The translations under genes and the position numbers were made by a program. Positions 15,665-23,452 of a stretch of 32,643 nt of DNA are shown here, piece after piece; positions within the stretch are counted from its first letter, which is position 1, and each line of letters opens with the position of its first letter. The DNA is taken from contig NZ_LNTD01000100.1 in the NCBI RefSeq assembly GCF_001462455.1, positions 1 through 32,643 of the forward strand. The letters are read 5' to 3'. The notes under the pieces are model-generated. The model was not told the DNA's origin. It did no database searches and worked only from the letters and a program-made list of their open reading frames with translations. The DNA is from Cellulomonas sp. B6. GTDB lineage: Bacteria > Actinomycetota > Actinomycetes > Actinomycetales > Cellulomonadaceae.

Positions 15665-16983
15665 CCGCGGTGTCGGCGGGCAGGGTCGACGACCTCGCGG
15701 TGATGCTCGTGCTGGTCGGGCTCGCGGTGGCGTTCGTCGCCGTCGTGCGGGCCCGGCCGGGCGCCGGCCTGGTCGCGTACGTCGCGTCGATCGGGCTGGT
15801 GCCCGTGTGGATCGGCGTGCAGGTGGGCGTGTTCGTGGGCGCCGCCACCGCGGTCGGCGTGGGCGTGCTCGCGGCGCTGTGGCGCGGCTCCGGGATCCGG
15901 CTGACGGTGTGGGACGGGCTGATCGTGTTCGCGGTCGGCGTCACGGTCGTGACGTGGCTCGCGGGCTACGGCGACATGGCGGGCGCGTACGGCGCCGCCA
16001 CCAGCTGGCTCGTGCCGTACCTGGTCGGTCGGGTGCTCGTCGCGCGGCTGGGGTCGCGCGCCGTCGCGGCGTGCGTCGCGCTCGTGTTCCTCGTGGTGGC
16101 GACGCTCGCGGTCGTCGAGGCCGCGACGGGGCAGAACCTGTTCGTCCGGATGGCGATGGCGAACCCGCTGTACACGCAGTGGGGCGGCATCCGGATGCGC
16201 GGCGGGCTGCCGCGCGCCGAGGGGGCGTTCGGGCACGCCATCCCGCTCGGCGCGTCGCTCGCGCTCGCCGTGCCGTTCGTGTGGTCCTCGCGCCTGCGCC
16301 CGGCGCTGCGCGCCCTGACGCTCGTGCTCGTCGGGGTCGCGGCCGTCGTCACCTACAGCCGGATCGGCATGCTGTCGACGGTCCTCGCGCTCGTGCTGTG
16401 CGTGGTCGTGCTCGGGCGGCACGCGTCCCGGTCGTTCCGGGGCTGGACCGTGGTGGCGCTCGTCGTCGGGGCCGCGCTCGCGGCGCGCACCGCGCTCGCG
16501 GTCTTCGCGGAGGCCGGCGACGAGGCGTCGGGCTCGGCCGACTACCGGGAGAACCTGTGGTCGCTGCTGCCCTCGGTGGACGTGCTCGGGCGCTCGTCCG
16601 CCGCGTTCACGGACGCGTCGGGCAGCGGCGGGTGGGGTGATTTCCGGTCGATCGACAACGCGGTCCTCATGACGGGGCTGACGTACGGCTCGCTCGTCGT
16701 CGTGCTGCTGCTCGTCATGGGTGCGGGCGCGCTCGTGGGACTCGTGCGCGGGCCCCGGACGCCGGGGGGCGTCGCGGTCGTCGCGCTGCTCCCCGGCCTG
16801 ACCAGCGTCGCCTTCATCACCCAGTTCACCGCGTTCTTCTGGTTCGTCGCGGGCGTCGCGGTCGCCCAGGCCGTGGCCGTGCCGGCGGCGCGCAGGCACG
16901 CCGCCGCCGACGGCGACGACACCCCCGCGGAGGTTCCCGCGCGGGCCGTCGGCGAGCTCCGCCCGGCCGCCGCGGCACCCTGA
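15661..16983 (+). CDS. Wzy-type O-antigen/exopolysaccharide polymerase (O-antigen ligase superfamily)
   Basis: A 440-residue polytopic membrane protein with about ten hydrophobic segments. It is expected to polymerise the flipped repeat units outside the membrane. The central external region contains NPLYTQWGGIRMRGGLPRAE then GAFGHAIPLGASLALAV, close to the RAxGxFxHPI-type block of Wzy_C/O-antigen ligase proteins, with TYSRIGML after it and the second loop SADYRENLWSLLPSVDVLG. The C-terminal 35 residues are a cytoplasmic Ala/Asp/Pro tail. Start GTG 15661 overlaps the mini-ORF stop; GGGGCG is a weak ribosome site, and GTG 15670 is an alternative. It lies 37 nt after the matrix-protein stop, without a terminator, so they are probably co-transcribed. 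Confidence 0.87.
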   Translation: MTAVSAGRVDDLAVMLVLVGLAVAFVAVVRARPGAGLVAYVASIGLVPVWIGVQVGVFVGAATAVGVGVLAALWRGSGIRLTVWDGLIVFAVGVTVVTWLAGYGDMAGAYGAATSWLVPYLVGRVLVARLGSRAVAACVALVFLVVATLAVVEAATGQNLFVRMAMANPLYTQWGGIRMRGGLPRAEGAFGHAIPLGASLALAVPFVWSSRLRPALRALTLVLVGVAAVVTYSRIGMLSTVLALVLCVVVLGRHASRSFRGWTVVALVVGAALAARTALAVFAEAGDEASGSADYRENLWSLLPSVDVLGRSSAAFTDASGSGGWGDFRSIDNAVLMTGLTYGSLVVVLLLVMGAGALVGLVRGPRTPGGVAVVALLPGLTSVAFITQFTAFFWFVAGVAVAQAVAVPAARRHAAADGDDTPAEVPARAVGELRPAAAAP

Positions 16984-17010
16984 CGCGCGCGAAAACCACC
17001 CGCTCGGCCG

Positions 17011-17037
17011 AACCGGACATCACGGACCTAGTGGTCC
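17011..17037 (+). promoter_or_regulatory. Possible operator upstream of the chain-length regulator gene (weak copy F)
   Basis: GAACCGGACA (ending at 17019) matches the second half of the shared locus element, but no upstream GGGTGA or well-spaced -10 is present. It is followed by the dyad GGACC-TAGT-GGTCC (17024-17037). The position, 32 nt before the ATG at 17069, suits a promoter or operator. Confidence 0.3.
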
Positions 17038-17068
17038 AATGGGGACAGTCTCTGGGAGGAGAGGTCCG

Positions 17069-18826
17069 ATGACTCTGCGCGACGTCCTGCGGTCGGCCCG
17101 CAAGCACTGGTGGTGGGTCGTGCTGCCCGTCGTCGCCCTGACCCTGGGCATGGGGGTCGTCTCCGTGCGGAGCACGCCCGTCTACCGGTCGACCGCCACG
17201 CTCTACGTGGCGCTCGCGGCCGGGGGCTCGGCGGGCGACCTCAACCAGGGCTCGAGCTACACCCAGAACCAGATGACGTCGTTCGCGCGGCTCGCGGTCC
17301 TGCCGGTCACGCTCGAGCCGGTCGTGCGCGACCTCGGCCTCGACACCTCGGCGCGGCAGCTCGCCAAGACGGTCGCCGCGACGTCCCCCAAGGACAGCTC
17401 GCTGCTCGACATCGCCGTCACCGGGACGTCGCCCGAGCAGACCGCGCTCGTCGCCAACGCCGTCGCCGCCCAGCTGGGGCAGGTCGTCGAGACGCTCGCC
17501 CCGAAGGGTGAGGCCGGCAGCACGATCACGGCGACCGTGGTCAGCGAGGCCGTGGCCCCGGCCTTCCCGATCGCGCCGAACACGCGGCGCAACGTCCTCG
17601 CGGCGTTCCTCGCGGGCCTGCTGATCGGCCTCGCGGCGGCGTGGGCGCGCGACGCGCTCGACACGCGCGTGCGGCACCAGCAGGACCTGCGCCGGACCGT
17701 CGACGTGCCCGTGCTCGGCTCGATCCGGCAGCGTCGCCGCCCGGTCAAGGGCGAGGCGCCGCCGTCCGCGCTGGTCGGGGCGAGCGGCGAGGACTTCCGG
17801 CGCGTGCGCGCCAACCTCGAGATGATCGGCCGGCCGGGTGCACCGAAGCTGCTGGTCTTCACGTCCGCGCTGCAGTCCGAGGGCAAGTCCTTCGTCGCGA
17901 CGCGCGTCGCGGCCTCGTTCGCGGCGGCGGGCGTGCGCACGCTGCTCGTCGACGCCGACCTGCGGCGCCCGACGGTCGCCGGGCACGTCGGCGTGGACGG
18001 CGGTGCCGGGCTCACCGACGTGCTGGTCGGACGCGCCGCGCTGGGCGACGTCGTGCAGCACGTGGGGCGCCACCTCGTGGTCCTGGCCGCCGGACCGGTG
18101 CCGCCGAACCCCGCCGAGCTGCTGGCCTACCCCGAGTTCGGGGCCCTGCTGGACCAGGCCGCCGCGGAATTCGAGGTCGTCGTCATCGACGCCCCGCCGC
18201 TCGTCCCGGTCGCCGACGCGGCCGTCATCGCGCGGCGCGCGACGGGCGTCGTGGTCGTCGCGGACGCGCGCCAGGTGCGTCGTCCGCAGCTGCGGCAGGT
18301 CGCCGAGGCGGTGCGTCTCGGCGGCGGCCGCGTGGTCGGCACGGTGCTGAACCGCGAGAAGGGGCTCGCCGACGAGTCCTACGGCTACGTCGCCGACGGC
18401 GAGCGTCGTCGCCCGCGTCGTCGACGCGGCGCCCCGGCGCCGTCCGAGCACGCGCCCGCCCCGCCCCTGGACGGGGCGGCGGGAGGCGCTGACCCCGCGA
18501 CCGCGGCACCGCGCGACGGCCGACGCCGGGCCCCGGACGGGCACCGCGCCGCCGCCGACGCCCCCGTCCGGCCCGCGGTCGTCGAGGACGTCGCGGACGA
18601 CGAGGCCGCGTCGACCGACGTCGTCGCCGCCCCGCCCGCGGCGGTCGCCGAGGGGGTGGGGCCCCGGGACGTGGCGTCGCCCGAGGACGTCCCGCGGGCC
18701 CGGCGCGCGGACGAGGGTCGCGGTGCCGCCACGGCGCACCCGGAGGCGGACGACCTTGACGTCGAGCACGAGCACGAGCACGACGAGGACGACGCGGCGC
18801 TGCCCTCCGTCGCCCTGCGCTCCTGA
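17069..18826 (+). CDS. Polysaccharide co-polymerase / BY-kinase fusion (Wzz-CpsD type)
   Basis: A 585-residue chain-length regulator. Residues 1-200 are a Wzz domain with two membrane helices (about 14-33 and 175-193) and the conserved VAPAFPIAPNTRRN block before the second. Residues about 230-440 are the ParA/MinD-like kinase: Walker A TSALQSEGKSF with K273, Walker A' LLVDADLRRP (292-301), Walker B VVVIDAPPLVPVADA (about 370). The usual Pro before the glycines of Walker A is Q here. After VLNREKG come only two tyrosines (Y438, Y440) and then a 145-residue Pro/Ala/Asp tail without tyrosine, ending in EHEHEHDEDD. Start ATG 17069 follows GGGAGGAGAGG; the in-frame ATG at 17039 has none. It is followed after 11 nt by a GT-C gene. 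Confidence 0.88.
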   Translation: MTLRDVLRSARKHWWWVVLPVVALTLGMGVVSVRSTPVYRSTATLYVALAAGGSAGDLNQGSSYTQNQMTSFARLAVLPVTLEPVVRDLGLDTSARQLAKTVAATSPKDSSLLDIAVTGTSPEQTALVANAVAAQLGQVVETLAPKGEAGSTITATVVSEAVAPAFPIAPNTRRNVLAAFLAGLLIGLAAAWARDALDTRVRHQQDLRRTVDVPVLGSIRQRRRPVKGEAPPSALVGASGEDFRRVRANLEMIGRPGAPKLLVFTSALQSEGKSFVATRVAASFAAAGVRTLLVDADLRRPTVAGHVGVDGGAGLTDVLVGRAALGDVVQHVGRHLVVLAAGPVPPNPAELLAYPEFGALLDQAAAEFEVVVIDAPPLVPVADAAVIARRATGVVVVADARQVRRPQLRQVAEAVRLGGGRVVGTVLNREKGLADESYGYVADGERRRPRRRRGAPAPSEHAPAPPLDGAAGGADPATAAPRDGRRRAPDGHRAAADAPVRPAVVEDVADDEAASTDVVAAPPAAVAEGVGPRDVASPEDVPRARRADEGRGAATAHPEADDLDVEHEHEHDEDDAALPSVALRS

Positions 18827-18837
18827 GCCGGTCCGGG

Positions 18838-20445
18838 GTGACCAGGACGGACCGGCCGGGCGCGGACGTGCGCGTCGCGCCCCCTGCTGCCGCGTCGGGC
18901 GCGTCCCACGACGGGCCGCTGTGGCGGCCGGCCGCCGCGGTCGGCGTGGGGGCCACCCTGCTCGGGCTGGCGGGTGCGTCGGGGCCGTCGCTGTGGACCG
19001 ACGAGGCGGCCACGGTGTCCGCCGCGACCCGGCCCTGGGGCGAGCTCGTCGCGATGGCGCGCCACCTCGACGCGGTGCACACCCTCTACTACGCGTTCAT
19101 GCACGCGTGGACGGCCGTGCTCGGCACGTCGGAGCTCGCGCTGCGCTCGGCGAGCGCGCTCGCGGTCGGGCTGCTCGTCGCGGGCACGTGGGTGCTGGCG
19201 GCCCGGCTCGCGGGGCGCGGCCTGGCCTGGTGGGTCGCGCCCGTCGTGCTGCTGCTGCCGCGCGTCGCGTGGGCGGCGGTCGAGGCGCGCCCGTTCGCGT
19301 TCGCCGCGGCCGCCGCCGTGTGGGCCACGGTCCTGCTGGTCGCGGCGCTGCGGCGCGGCGGTGCCGGGCGCTGGGTCGGCTACGCGGCGCTGCTCGTCCT
19401 CGCGGTGCTGCTCAACCTCTACGCGCTCCTGGTCGTCGGCGCGCACGCGGTGAGCGTGCTGCTCGACGCGCGCTCGCGGGCCGTCGTCGCGCGGTGGGCC
19501 GTGAGCGCGGTGGCCGCGGTGACGGCGCTCGCGCCGTTCGTCGTGCTCTCGGCGGGCCAGGCCGGCCAGCTGGGGCGGCACGCGCTGTCGGTGGTCGACC
19601 TCGTGCGCAACGTCGTGGTCAACCAGTGGTTCCTCGGCGAGACCCCGACCGTGTACACGCGGGACGCGGCGGTCGCGGCGGCGGGGGCCGGCACGGACGG
19701 GTGGTGGCGGCCCGCGTCGGTGCTGCTCGCCGGGCTCGCGGTGCTGCTCGTCGCGGGGGCGCTCGCGCGCTGGGTGCGGGCGCGTCCCGTCCCCGACGAG
19801 GTGCGGGCCGTGCTGGTGTGGGCGGTGCCGTGGGTGCTGGTCCCGAGCGTCGCGGTCGCGGGGTGGGCGGTGCTCTCGCACACGTACAGCGCGCGGTACC
19901 TCACGTTCTGCGCGCCGGCGGTCGCGCTGCTGCTCGGCGCCGCGCTGCGCGCGCTGCGGCCGAGCGGCCTGCGCGTCGCGGCGGTCGTCGCGCTGCTCGC
20001 GTGCGCCGCGCCGGTCCTGGCCTCGCAGCGGGCCGAGAACGCGAAGAGCGGTGCCGACTGGCGCGAGGTGGGCGCGGTGGTCGGGGAGTCGTGCGCGCCG
20101 GGGGACGGCGTGTACTTCGCACCCCGGGCGGTGCCCGAGAGAGGGTCCGTGCGGCTCACGACGCGCGGCGTGGCCGTGGCCTACCCCGAGCCCTTCGCCG
20201 GGCTCGTCGACGTGACGCTCGACGCCGACCCGCTCGCGACCGACGACCTCGTGGGACGGTCGGTGCTCCTGCAGGGCGCCGGTGCGCGCCTCGCCGGGCT
20301 CGACCGGCTGTGCGTCGTGCGGCGGCACGACCTTCCGGACGCGGTGCGCGAGGCCGACGACGCGACGCTCGCGGCCGACGGCTGGGTCGTGCGCGACACC
20401 TGGTCCGGCACGCTCGACGAGGTCGTGGTGCTCGCACGCGGGTGA
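18838..20445 (+). CDS. GT-C membrane glycosyltransferase (PMT_2/ArnT-like), paralogue 1
   Basis: A 535-residue polytopic protein of the GT39/GT83-like GT-C class, which uses polyprenyl-phosphate sugars on the outer face of the membrane. The first external loop has the acidic motif SLWTDEAATVSAA (D55, E56), followed by HLDAVHTLYYAFMHAW, RSASALAVG, PRVAWAAVEARPFAF, and YSARYLTFCAPA. A C-terminal soluble domain starts at about residue 400 (SGADWREVGAVVGESCAPGD). It is closely similar in layout and motifs to the gene at 21717, so the two are paralogues. Start GTG 18838 is 11 nt after the kinase stop; the ribosome site is weak (GGTCCGG). Donor and acceptor are unknown. Confidence 0.85.
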   Translation: MTRTDRPGADVRVAPPAAASGASHDGPLWRPAAAVGVGATLLGLAGASGPSLWTDEAATVSAATRPWGELVAMARHLDAVHTLYYAFMHAWTAVLGTSELALRSASALAVGLLVAGTWVLAARLAGRGLAWWVAPVVLLLPRVAWAAVEARPFAFAAAAAVWATVLLVAALRRGGAGRWVGYAALLVLAVLLNLYALLVVGAHAVSVLLDARSRAVVARWAVSAVAAVTALAPFVVLSAGQAGQLGRHALSVVDLVRNVVVNQWFLGETPTVYTRDAAVAAAGAGTDGWWRPASVLLAGLAVLLVAGALARWVRARPVPDEVRAVLVWAVPWVLVPSVAVAGWAVLSHTYSARYLTFCAPAVALLLGAALRALRPSGLRVAAVVALLACAAPVLASQRAENAKSGADWREVGAVVGESCAPGDGVYFAPRAVPERGSVRLTTRGVAVAYPEPFAGLVDVTLDADPLATDDLVGRSVLLQGAGARLAGLDRLCVVRRHDLPDAVREADDATLAADGWVVRDTWSGTLDEVVVLARG

Positions 20446-20506
20446 CCGCGGCATCCGGGTGAAAACGGGCAAAGCCGGTCAAGTCGCACGAAATCGGGAC
20501 TACGCT
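20439..20506 (+). promoter_or_regulatory. Shared EPS-locus promoter element, copy B
   Basis: CGGGTGAAAACGGGCAAAG starts at 20456, and its GGGTGA is 44 nt before TACGCT (20501-20506). Another CGGGTGA at 20439-20445 overlaps the stop codon of the preceding GT-C gene. It faces the GtrB-GtrA fusion gene, with a leader of about 47 nt. Confidence 0.5.
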
Positions 20507-20519
20507 CCGAGACGACGAG

Positions 20520-20536
20520 CCGGCCCGCGGGGCCGG
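20520..20536 (+). other. Leader hairpin before the GtrB-GtrA gene
   Basis: CCGGCCC (20520-20526) pairs with GGGCCGG (20530-20536) around a 3-nt loop inside the predicted 5' leader, 23 nt before the GTG start. It could be an RNA-stability element or a chance GC-rich dyad. Confidence 0.3.
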
Positions 20537-20559
20537 GCACGACGGCCCCGGGGGGACCT

Positions 20560-21720
20560 GTGAGCAGCGCATCGGACCACGACGGCGGCACCGTGGAGCT
20601 CACGGTGATCGTGCCGACCTTCAACGAGGCGCCCAACGTGCCCGAGCTGGTCCGCCAGCTCGGCGAGGCCCTCGTCGGTCACCGGGCCGAGGTCCTGTTC
20701 GTCGACGACTCGACCGACGAGACGCCGGACGTCGTCCGTGCGGTCGCCGCGACGGCGGCGCTGCCGGTCCGGCTCGTCCACCGCGACGACCCCGTCGGCG
20801 GGCTGTCGGGCGCCGTGCAGGAGGGGCTCGCGGCGTCGGCCGCGCCGTGGTGCGTCGTGATGGACGGCGACCTGCAGCACCCGCCGGGCCTCGTGCCGTC
20901 GCTGCTGGCGACCGCACAGACCGAGGGGGTCGACGTGGTGGTGGCGTCGCGCTACCTGGCCGACGGCAGCTCGAGCGGCCTGGCGAACGCGACGCGGCAC
21001 GTGGTGTCGTCGGTGTCCACCGCCGTGACGCGCGCGATGTTCCCGGTGCGGCTCGCCGACTGCTCCGACCCGATGACCGGGTTCTTCCTCGTGCGCCGCG
21101 AGGCGGTCGACCTGCACCGGCTGCGGCCGCGCGGCTTCAAGATCCTGCTGGAGATCCTCGCGCGGCACCGCCTCGCGGTCGCCGAGATCCCGTTCGTGTT
21201 CGGCGAGCGGTTCGCCGGCGACTCCAAGGCCTCGCTCGCGCAGGGCGTCCGGTTCCTCACGCAGCTCGCGGCGCTGCGGTTCGGCCGCATGTCGCGCTTC
21301 GCGGTCATCGGCGGGTTCGGCGCGCTCGTCAACGTCGCGCTGGTCGCGGCGATGACGAGCGCCGGCGCCGCCTACCTGCTCGCGGCGGTCGTCGCGGCCG
21401 AGCTCACGATCGTCATGAACTTCCTGCTGCAGGAGCGCTTCGTCTTCCCCGACCTGCGAGCGGAGGGCAGGGGCCCCTGGCGCCGGTTCGCGCGCTCGTT
21501 CGCGTTCAACAACGTCGAGACCGCGCTGCGGCTGCCGGTGCTCGCGCTCCTGGTCAGCACGATGCACGTCACGGCCGTGCTGGCCACGGCGCTCACCCTG
21601 CTGGTCGCGTTCGTCGCCCGCTTCACGTTCCACTCGCGCGTCGTGTACCGCCCGCGGTCCCGCCGCAGCGGTCGCGAGGTCGAGCCGGTCGCCGGCCAGC
21701 TGGTCGACGAGCGCCCGTGA
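20560..21720 (+). CDS. GtrB-GtrA fusion: polyprenyl-phosphate sugar synthase with GtrA flippase-like domain
   Basis: A 386-residue two-domain protein. Residues 12-235 are a DPM1-type GT2 enzyme (LTVIVPTFNEAPNVPELV, LFVDDSTDET, VMDGDLQHPPGL at about 100-110, SDPMTGFFLVRR, RGFKILLEIL, GDSKASLAQGVRF) that would load a sugar onto undecaprenyl phosphate. Residues about 245-370 are a GtrA domain with four membrane helices (RFAVIGGFGALVNVALV through FVARFTFHSRVVY), the family proposed to help flip the lipid-linked sugar. Fusions of this order are known in actinobacteria. It starts at GTG 20560 after GGGGGGACC and overlaps the next GT-C gene as GTGA. It would supply donors to one or both GT-C enzymes beside it. 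Confidence 0.9.
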   Translation: MSSASDHDGGTVELTVIVPTFNEAPNVPELVRQLGEALVGHRAEVLFVDDSTDETPDVVRAVAATAALPVRLVHRDDPVGGLSGAVQEGLAASAAPWCVVMDGDLQHPPGLVPSLLATAQTEGVDVVVASRYLADGSSSGLANATRHVVSSVSTAVTRAMFPVRLADCSDPMTGFFLVRREAVDLHRLRPRGFKILLEILARHRLAVAEIPFVFGERFAGDSKASLAQGVRFLTQLAALRFGRMSRFAVIGGFGALVNVALVAAMTSAGAAYLLAAVVAAELTIVMNFLLQERFVFPDLRAEGRGPWRRFARSFAFNNVETALRLPVLALLVSTMHVTAVLATALTLLVAFVARFTFHSRVVYRPRSRRSGREVEPVAGQLVDERP

Positions 21721-23252
21721 CCCTGGTCCGGCCGGCGGTGGCCCGGACCGGTGCGGGCGCACCCCCGCAGGGCGCCGGCGCCGCGCGGCCGGTCCGTCGC
21801 GCGGCGCTCGGGCTGGGCGCGCTGGCGGTGCTCGTCGGCTTCGCGGGCGCGTGGGTGCCGTCCGCGTGGGGCGACGAGGCGGCCACGATGTCGGGTGCGT
21901 CGCGCGACCTGACGGCGCTGGCGACGCTCGCGTCCCACGTGGACGCGGTGCACGCCGCCTACTACGCGATCGCCCACGCGTGGCTCGCCGCGACCACCGA
22001 CTCGGTGGTCGCGCTGCGGCTGCTCAGCTCGCTCGCGGTGGGCGCGGCCGTCGCGGGCACCGTGGTGCTCGGCGACCGGCTGGCGGGGCGGCGCGTCGGC
22101 GTCGTCGCCGGGGTCGTGCTGCTCGCGCTGCCACGCCTCACGTGGGCCGCGACCGAGGGGCGCTCGGCCGCTCTCGCGACCGCCGTCGCCGTGTGGACGA
22201 CCGTCATCCTCGTGGCGGCCGTGTCGACGGGCCGCGGCCGGCTCGCCTGGCGCTGGGTCGCCTACGGCGTCCTCGTCGCCGCCGGCGCCACCCTGTGGAT
22301 GCTGCTCGCGCTGCTGCCGGTCGCCCACCTCGCCGGCCTGCTGTGGTGGCGCCGATCGCCGCGCGTCCTGCTGGCCCCCGCGGTCGCGGCCGGGGTGGCG
22401 GGTCTGGCCGTCGCACCCTTCCTGCTCGCGGCGGTCGGGCAGCGGGGGCAGGTCGGCTGGATCCCGGCACCCGGGCCGCGCACCCTGCGGCAGCTGGCCC
22501 TGGACCAGTGGTTCGGCACCACGTGGTGGTCGGCGCTGCCGGTCGCGCTGGTGTGCTGGTCGCTCGTCGCGGTCGCCCTCGTCACGCACCTGCGCCGGGG
22601 GAGCGCGGGCCACGGCGTCGTCCCGCTGGCCGCCGCGTGGCTCGCCGTGCCGCCCGTCGTCGCGGTCGCGTGGTCGCTCGTCGCCGCGCCGCTGTACGTG
22701 CCGAAGTACCTCACGTTCACCGCACCGGCGCTCGCGCTGCTCGTGGCCGCCGGGCTGGACGTGCTGGTGCGGGACCGGCGGCGCCTCGTGGCGGCGGTCG
22801 CGCTCGTGGTGCTGCTGTGCGTGCCCGCGTGGGTCGAGGAGCGCACGCCGGCGGCGAAGGACCGCTCGGACTGGGGTGCGGTCGCCGCCGACGTCGCCGC
22901 CGGGGCGCGTCCGGGTGACGCGGTCGTGTTCTCCGACCTGCACGACGACGCCGGGCGCGTGCGCGTGCCGGGACGTGCCATCGCCGTGGCGTACCCGGCG
23001 GCGTTCCGTGACCTGCTCGACCCGACGCGCGACCCGGTCGCCGTGCCGCAGGGTCGGCTGTGGGACGCGTCGCTGCGCGTCGTCGACGTCGCCGACCGCC
23101 TCGCCGGGGTCGAGCGGGTGTGGTGGGTCGTCGACCACCGTGCCGACGCGCGGGGCGTGCAGCGCGACGACCTGGAGCGTCTCGGCTTCGAGGTCGTGGA
23201 CGTCACGTCGCACGCGACCGCCGACGTCGTGCTGCTCGAGCGTGCGCGGTGA
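21717..23252 (+). CDS. GT-C membrane glycosyltransferase (PMT_2/ArnT-like), paralogue 2
   Basis: A 511-residue polytopic protein. The first external loop has SAWGDEAATMSGASRDL (D53, E54), matching WTDEAATVS of the gene at 18838. HVDAVHAAYYAIAHAW, RLLSSLAVG, LPRLTWAATEGRSAALA, LDQWFGTTWW, and VPKYLTFTAPALALL align with the corresponding blocks of that paralogue, as does the soluble C-terminal domain (SDWGAVAADVAAGARPGDAV). It would transfer sugar from a polyprenyl phosphate outside the cell. Start GTG 21717 is fixed by the GTGA overlap with the GtrB-GtrA gene, which suggests the two proteins are made together and act in one pathway. Confidence 0.86.
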   Translation: MTLVRPAVARTGAGAPPQGAGAARPVRRAALGLGALAVLVGFAGAWVPSAWGDEAATMSGASRDLTALATLASHVDAVHAAYYAIAHAWLAATTDSVVALRLLSSLAVGAAVAGTVVLGDRLAGRRVGVVAGVVLLALPRLTWAATEGRSAALATAVAVWTTVILVAAVSTGRGRLAWRWVAYGVLVAAGATLWMLLALLPVAHLAGLLWWRRSPRVLLAPAVAAGVAGLAVAPFLLAAVGQRGQVGWIPAPGPRTLRQLALDQWFGTTWWSALPVALVCWSLVAVALVTHLRRGSAGHGVVPLAAAWLAVPPVVAVAWSLVAAPLYVPKYLTFTAPALALLVAAGLDVLVRDRRRLVAAVALVVLLCVPAWVEERTPAAKDRSDWGAVAADVAAGARPGDAVVFSDLHDDAGRVRVPGRAIAVAYPAAFRDLLDPTRDPVAVPQGRLWDASLRVVDVADRLAGVERVWWVVDHRADARGVQRDDLERLGFEVVDVTSHATADVVLLERAR

Positions 23253-23295
23253 GGGCCGTGCCGTCGCTCGGCGAGGTCGTCGACCCGCGGCGCGG

Positions 23296-23327
23296 CGGGT
23301 GGACGCGGGTGCCGACGCGACCACCCG
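23296..23327 (+). terminator. Possible hairpin overlapping the next promoter element
   Basis: CGGGTGG (23296-23302) and CCACCCG (23321-23327) form a 7-bp inverted repeat 43 nt after the GT-C stop. Its right arm runs into promoter copy C, so it may instead be part of the operator. Confidence 0.3.
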
Positions 23328-23376
23328 GGTGAAGATCGGACAAACAGTGCCAGAGGCGGACGTTTCACACTAATCT
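23326..23376 (+). promoter_or_regulatory. Shared EPS-locus promoter element, copy C (clearest copy)
   Basis: CGGGTGAAGATCGGACAAA begins at 23326, and the GGGTGA is 44 nt upstream of TAATCT (23371-23376), the most AT-rich -10 in the set. There is no -35 hexamer. It faces the cytidylyltransferase gene with a leader of about 70 nt. Confidence 0.55.
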
Positions 23377-23452
23377 CTCATCCACGGGTGCCTCGCCGAC
23401 GCGGCACGGGCACGCGGCCGTCGGCCGCCGGAGCACGACGTGGAGGGTCAGC

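Noticed and set aside
11352-15944. A 1530-codon open frame on the minus strand opposite the matrix protein
   Set aside because: Arg/Asp/Val-rich antisense shadow of a high-GC gene; no ribosome site, domain or signal, while the plus strand has clear domains.
17039-17068. Upstream ATG for the kinase gene
   Set aside because: No ribosome site in front of it, whereas ATG 17069 follows GGGAGGAGAGG at good spacing; the extra residues are not Wzz-like.
20847-21716. An N-terminal extension of the second GT-C protein
   Set aside because: This part is the out-of-frame shadow of the GtrB-GtrA gene; the GTGA overlap at 21717 gives a proper start.
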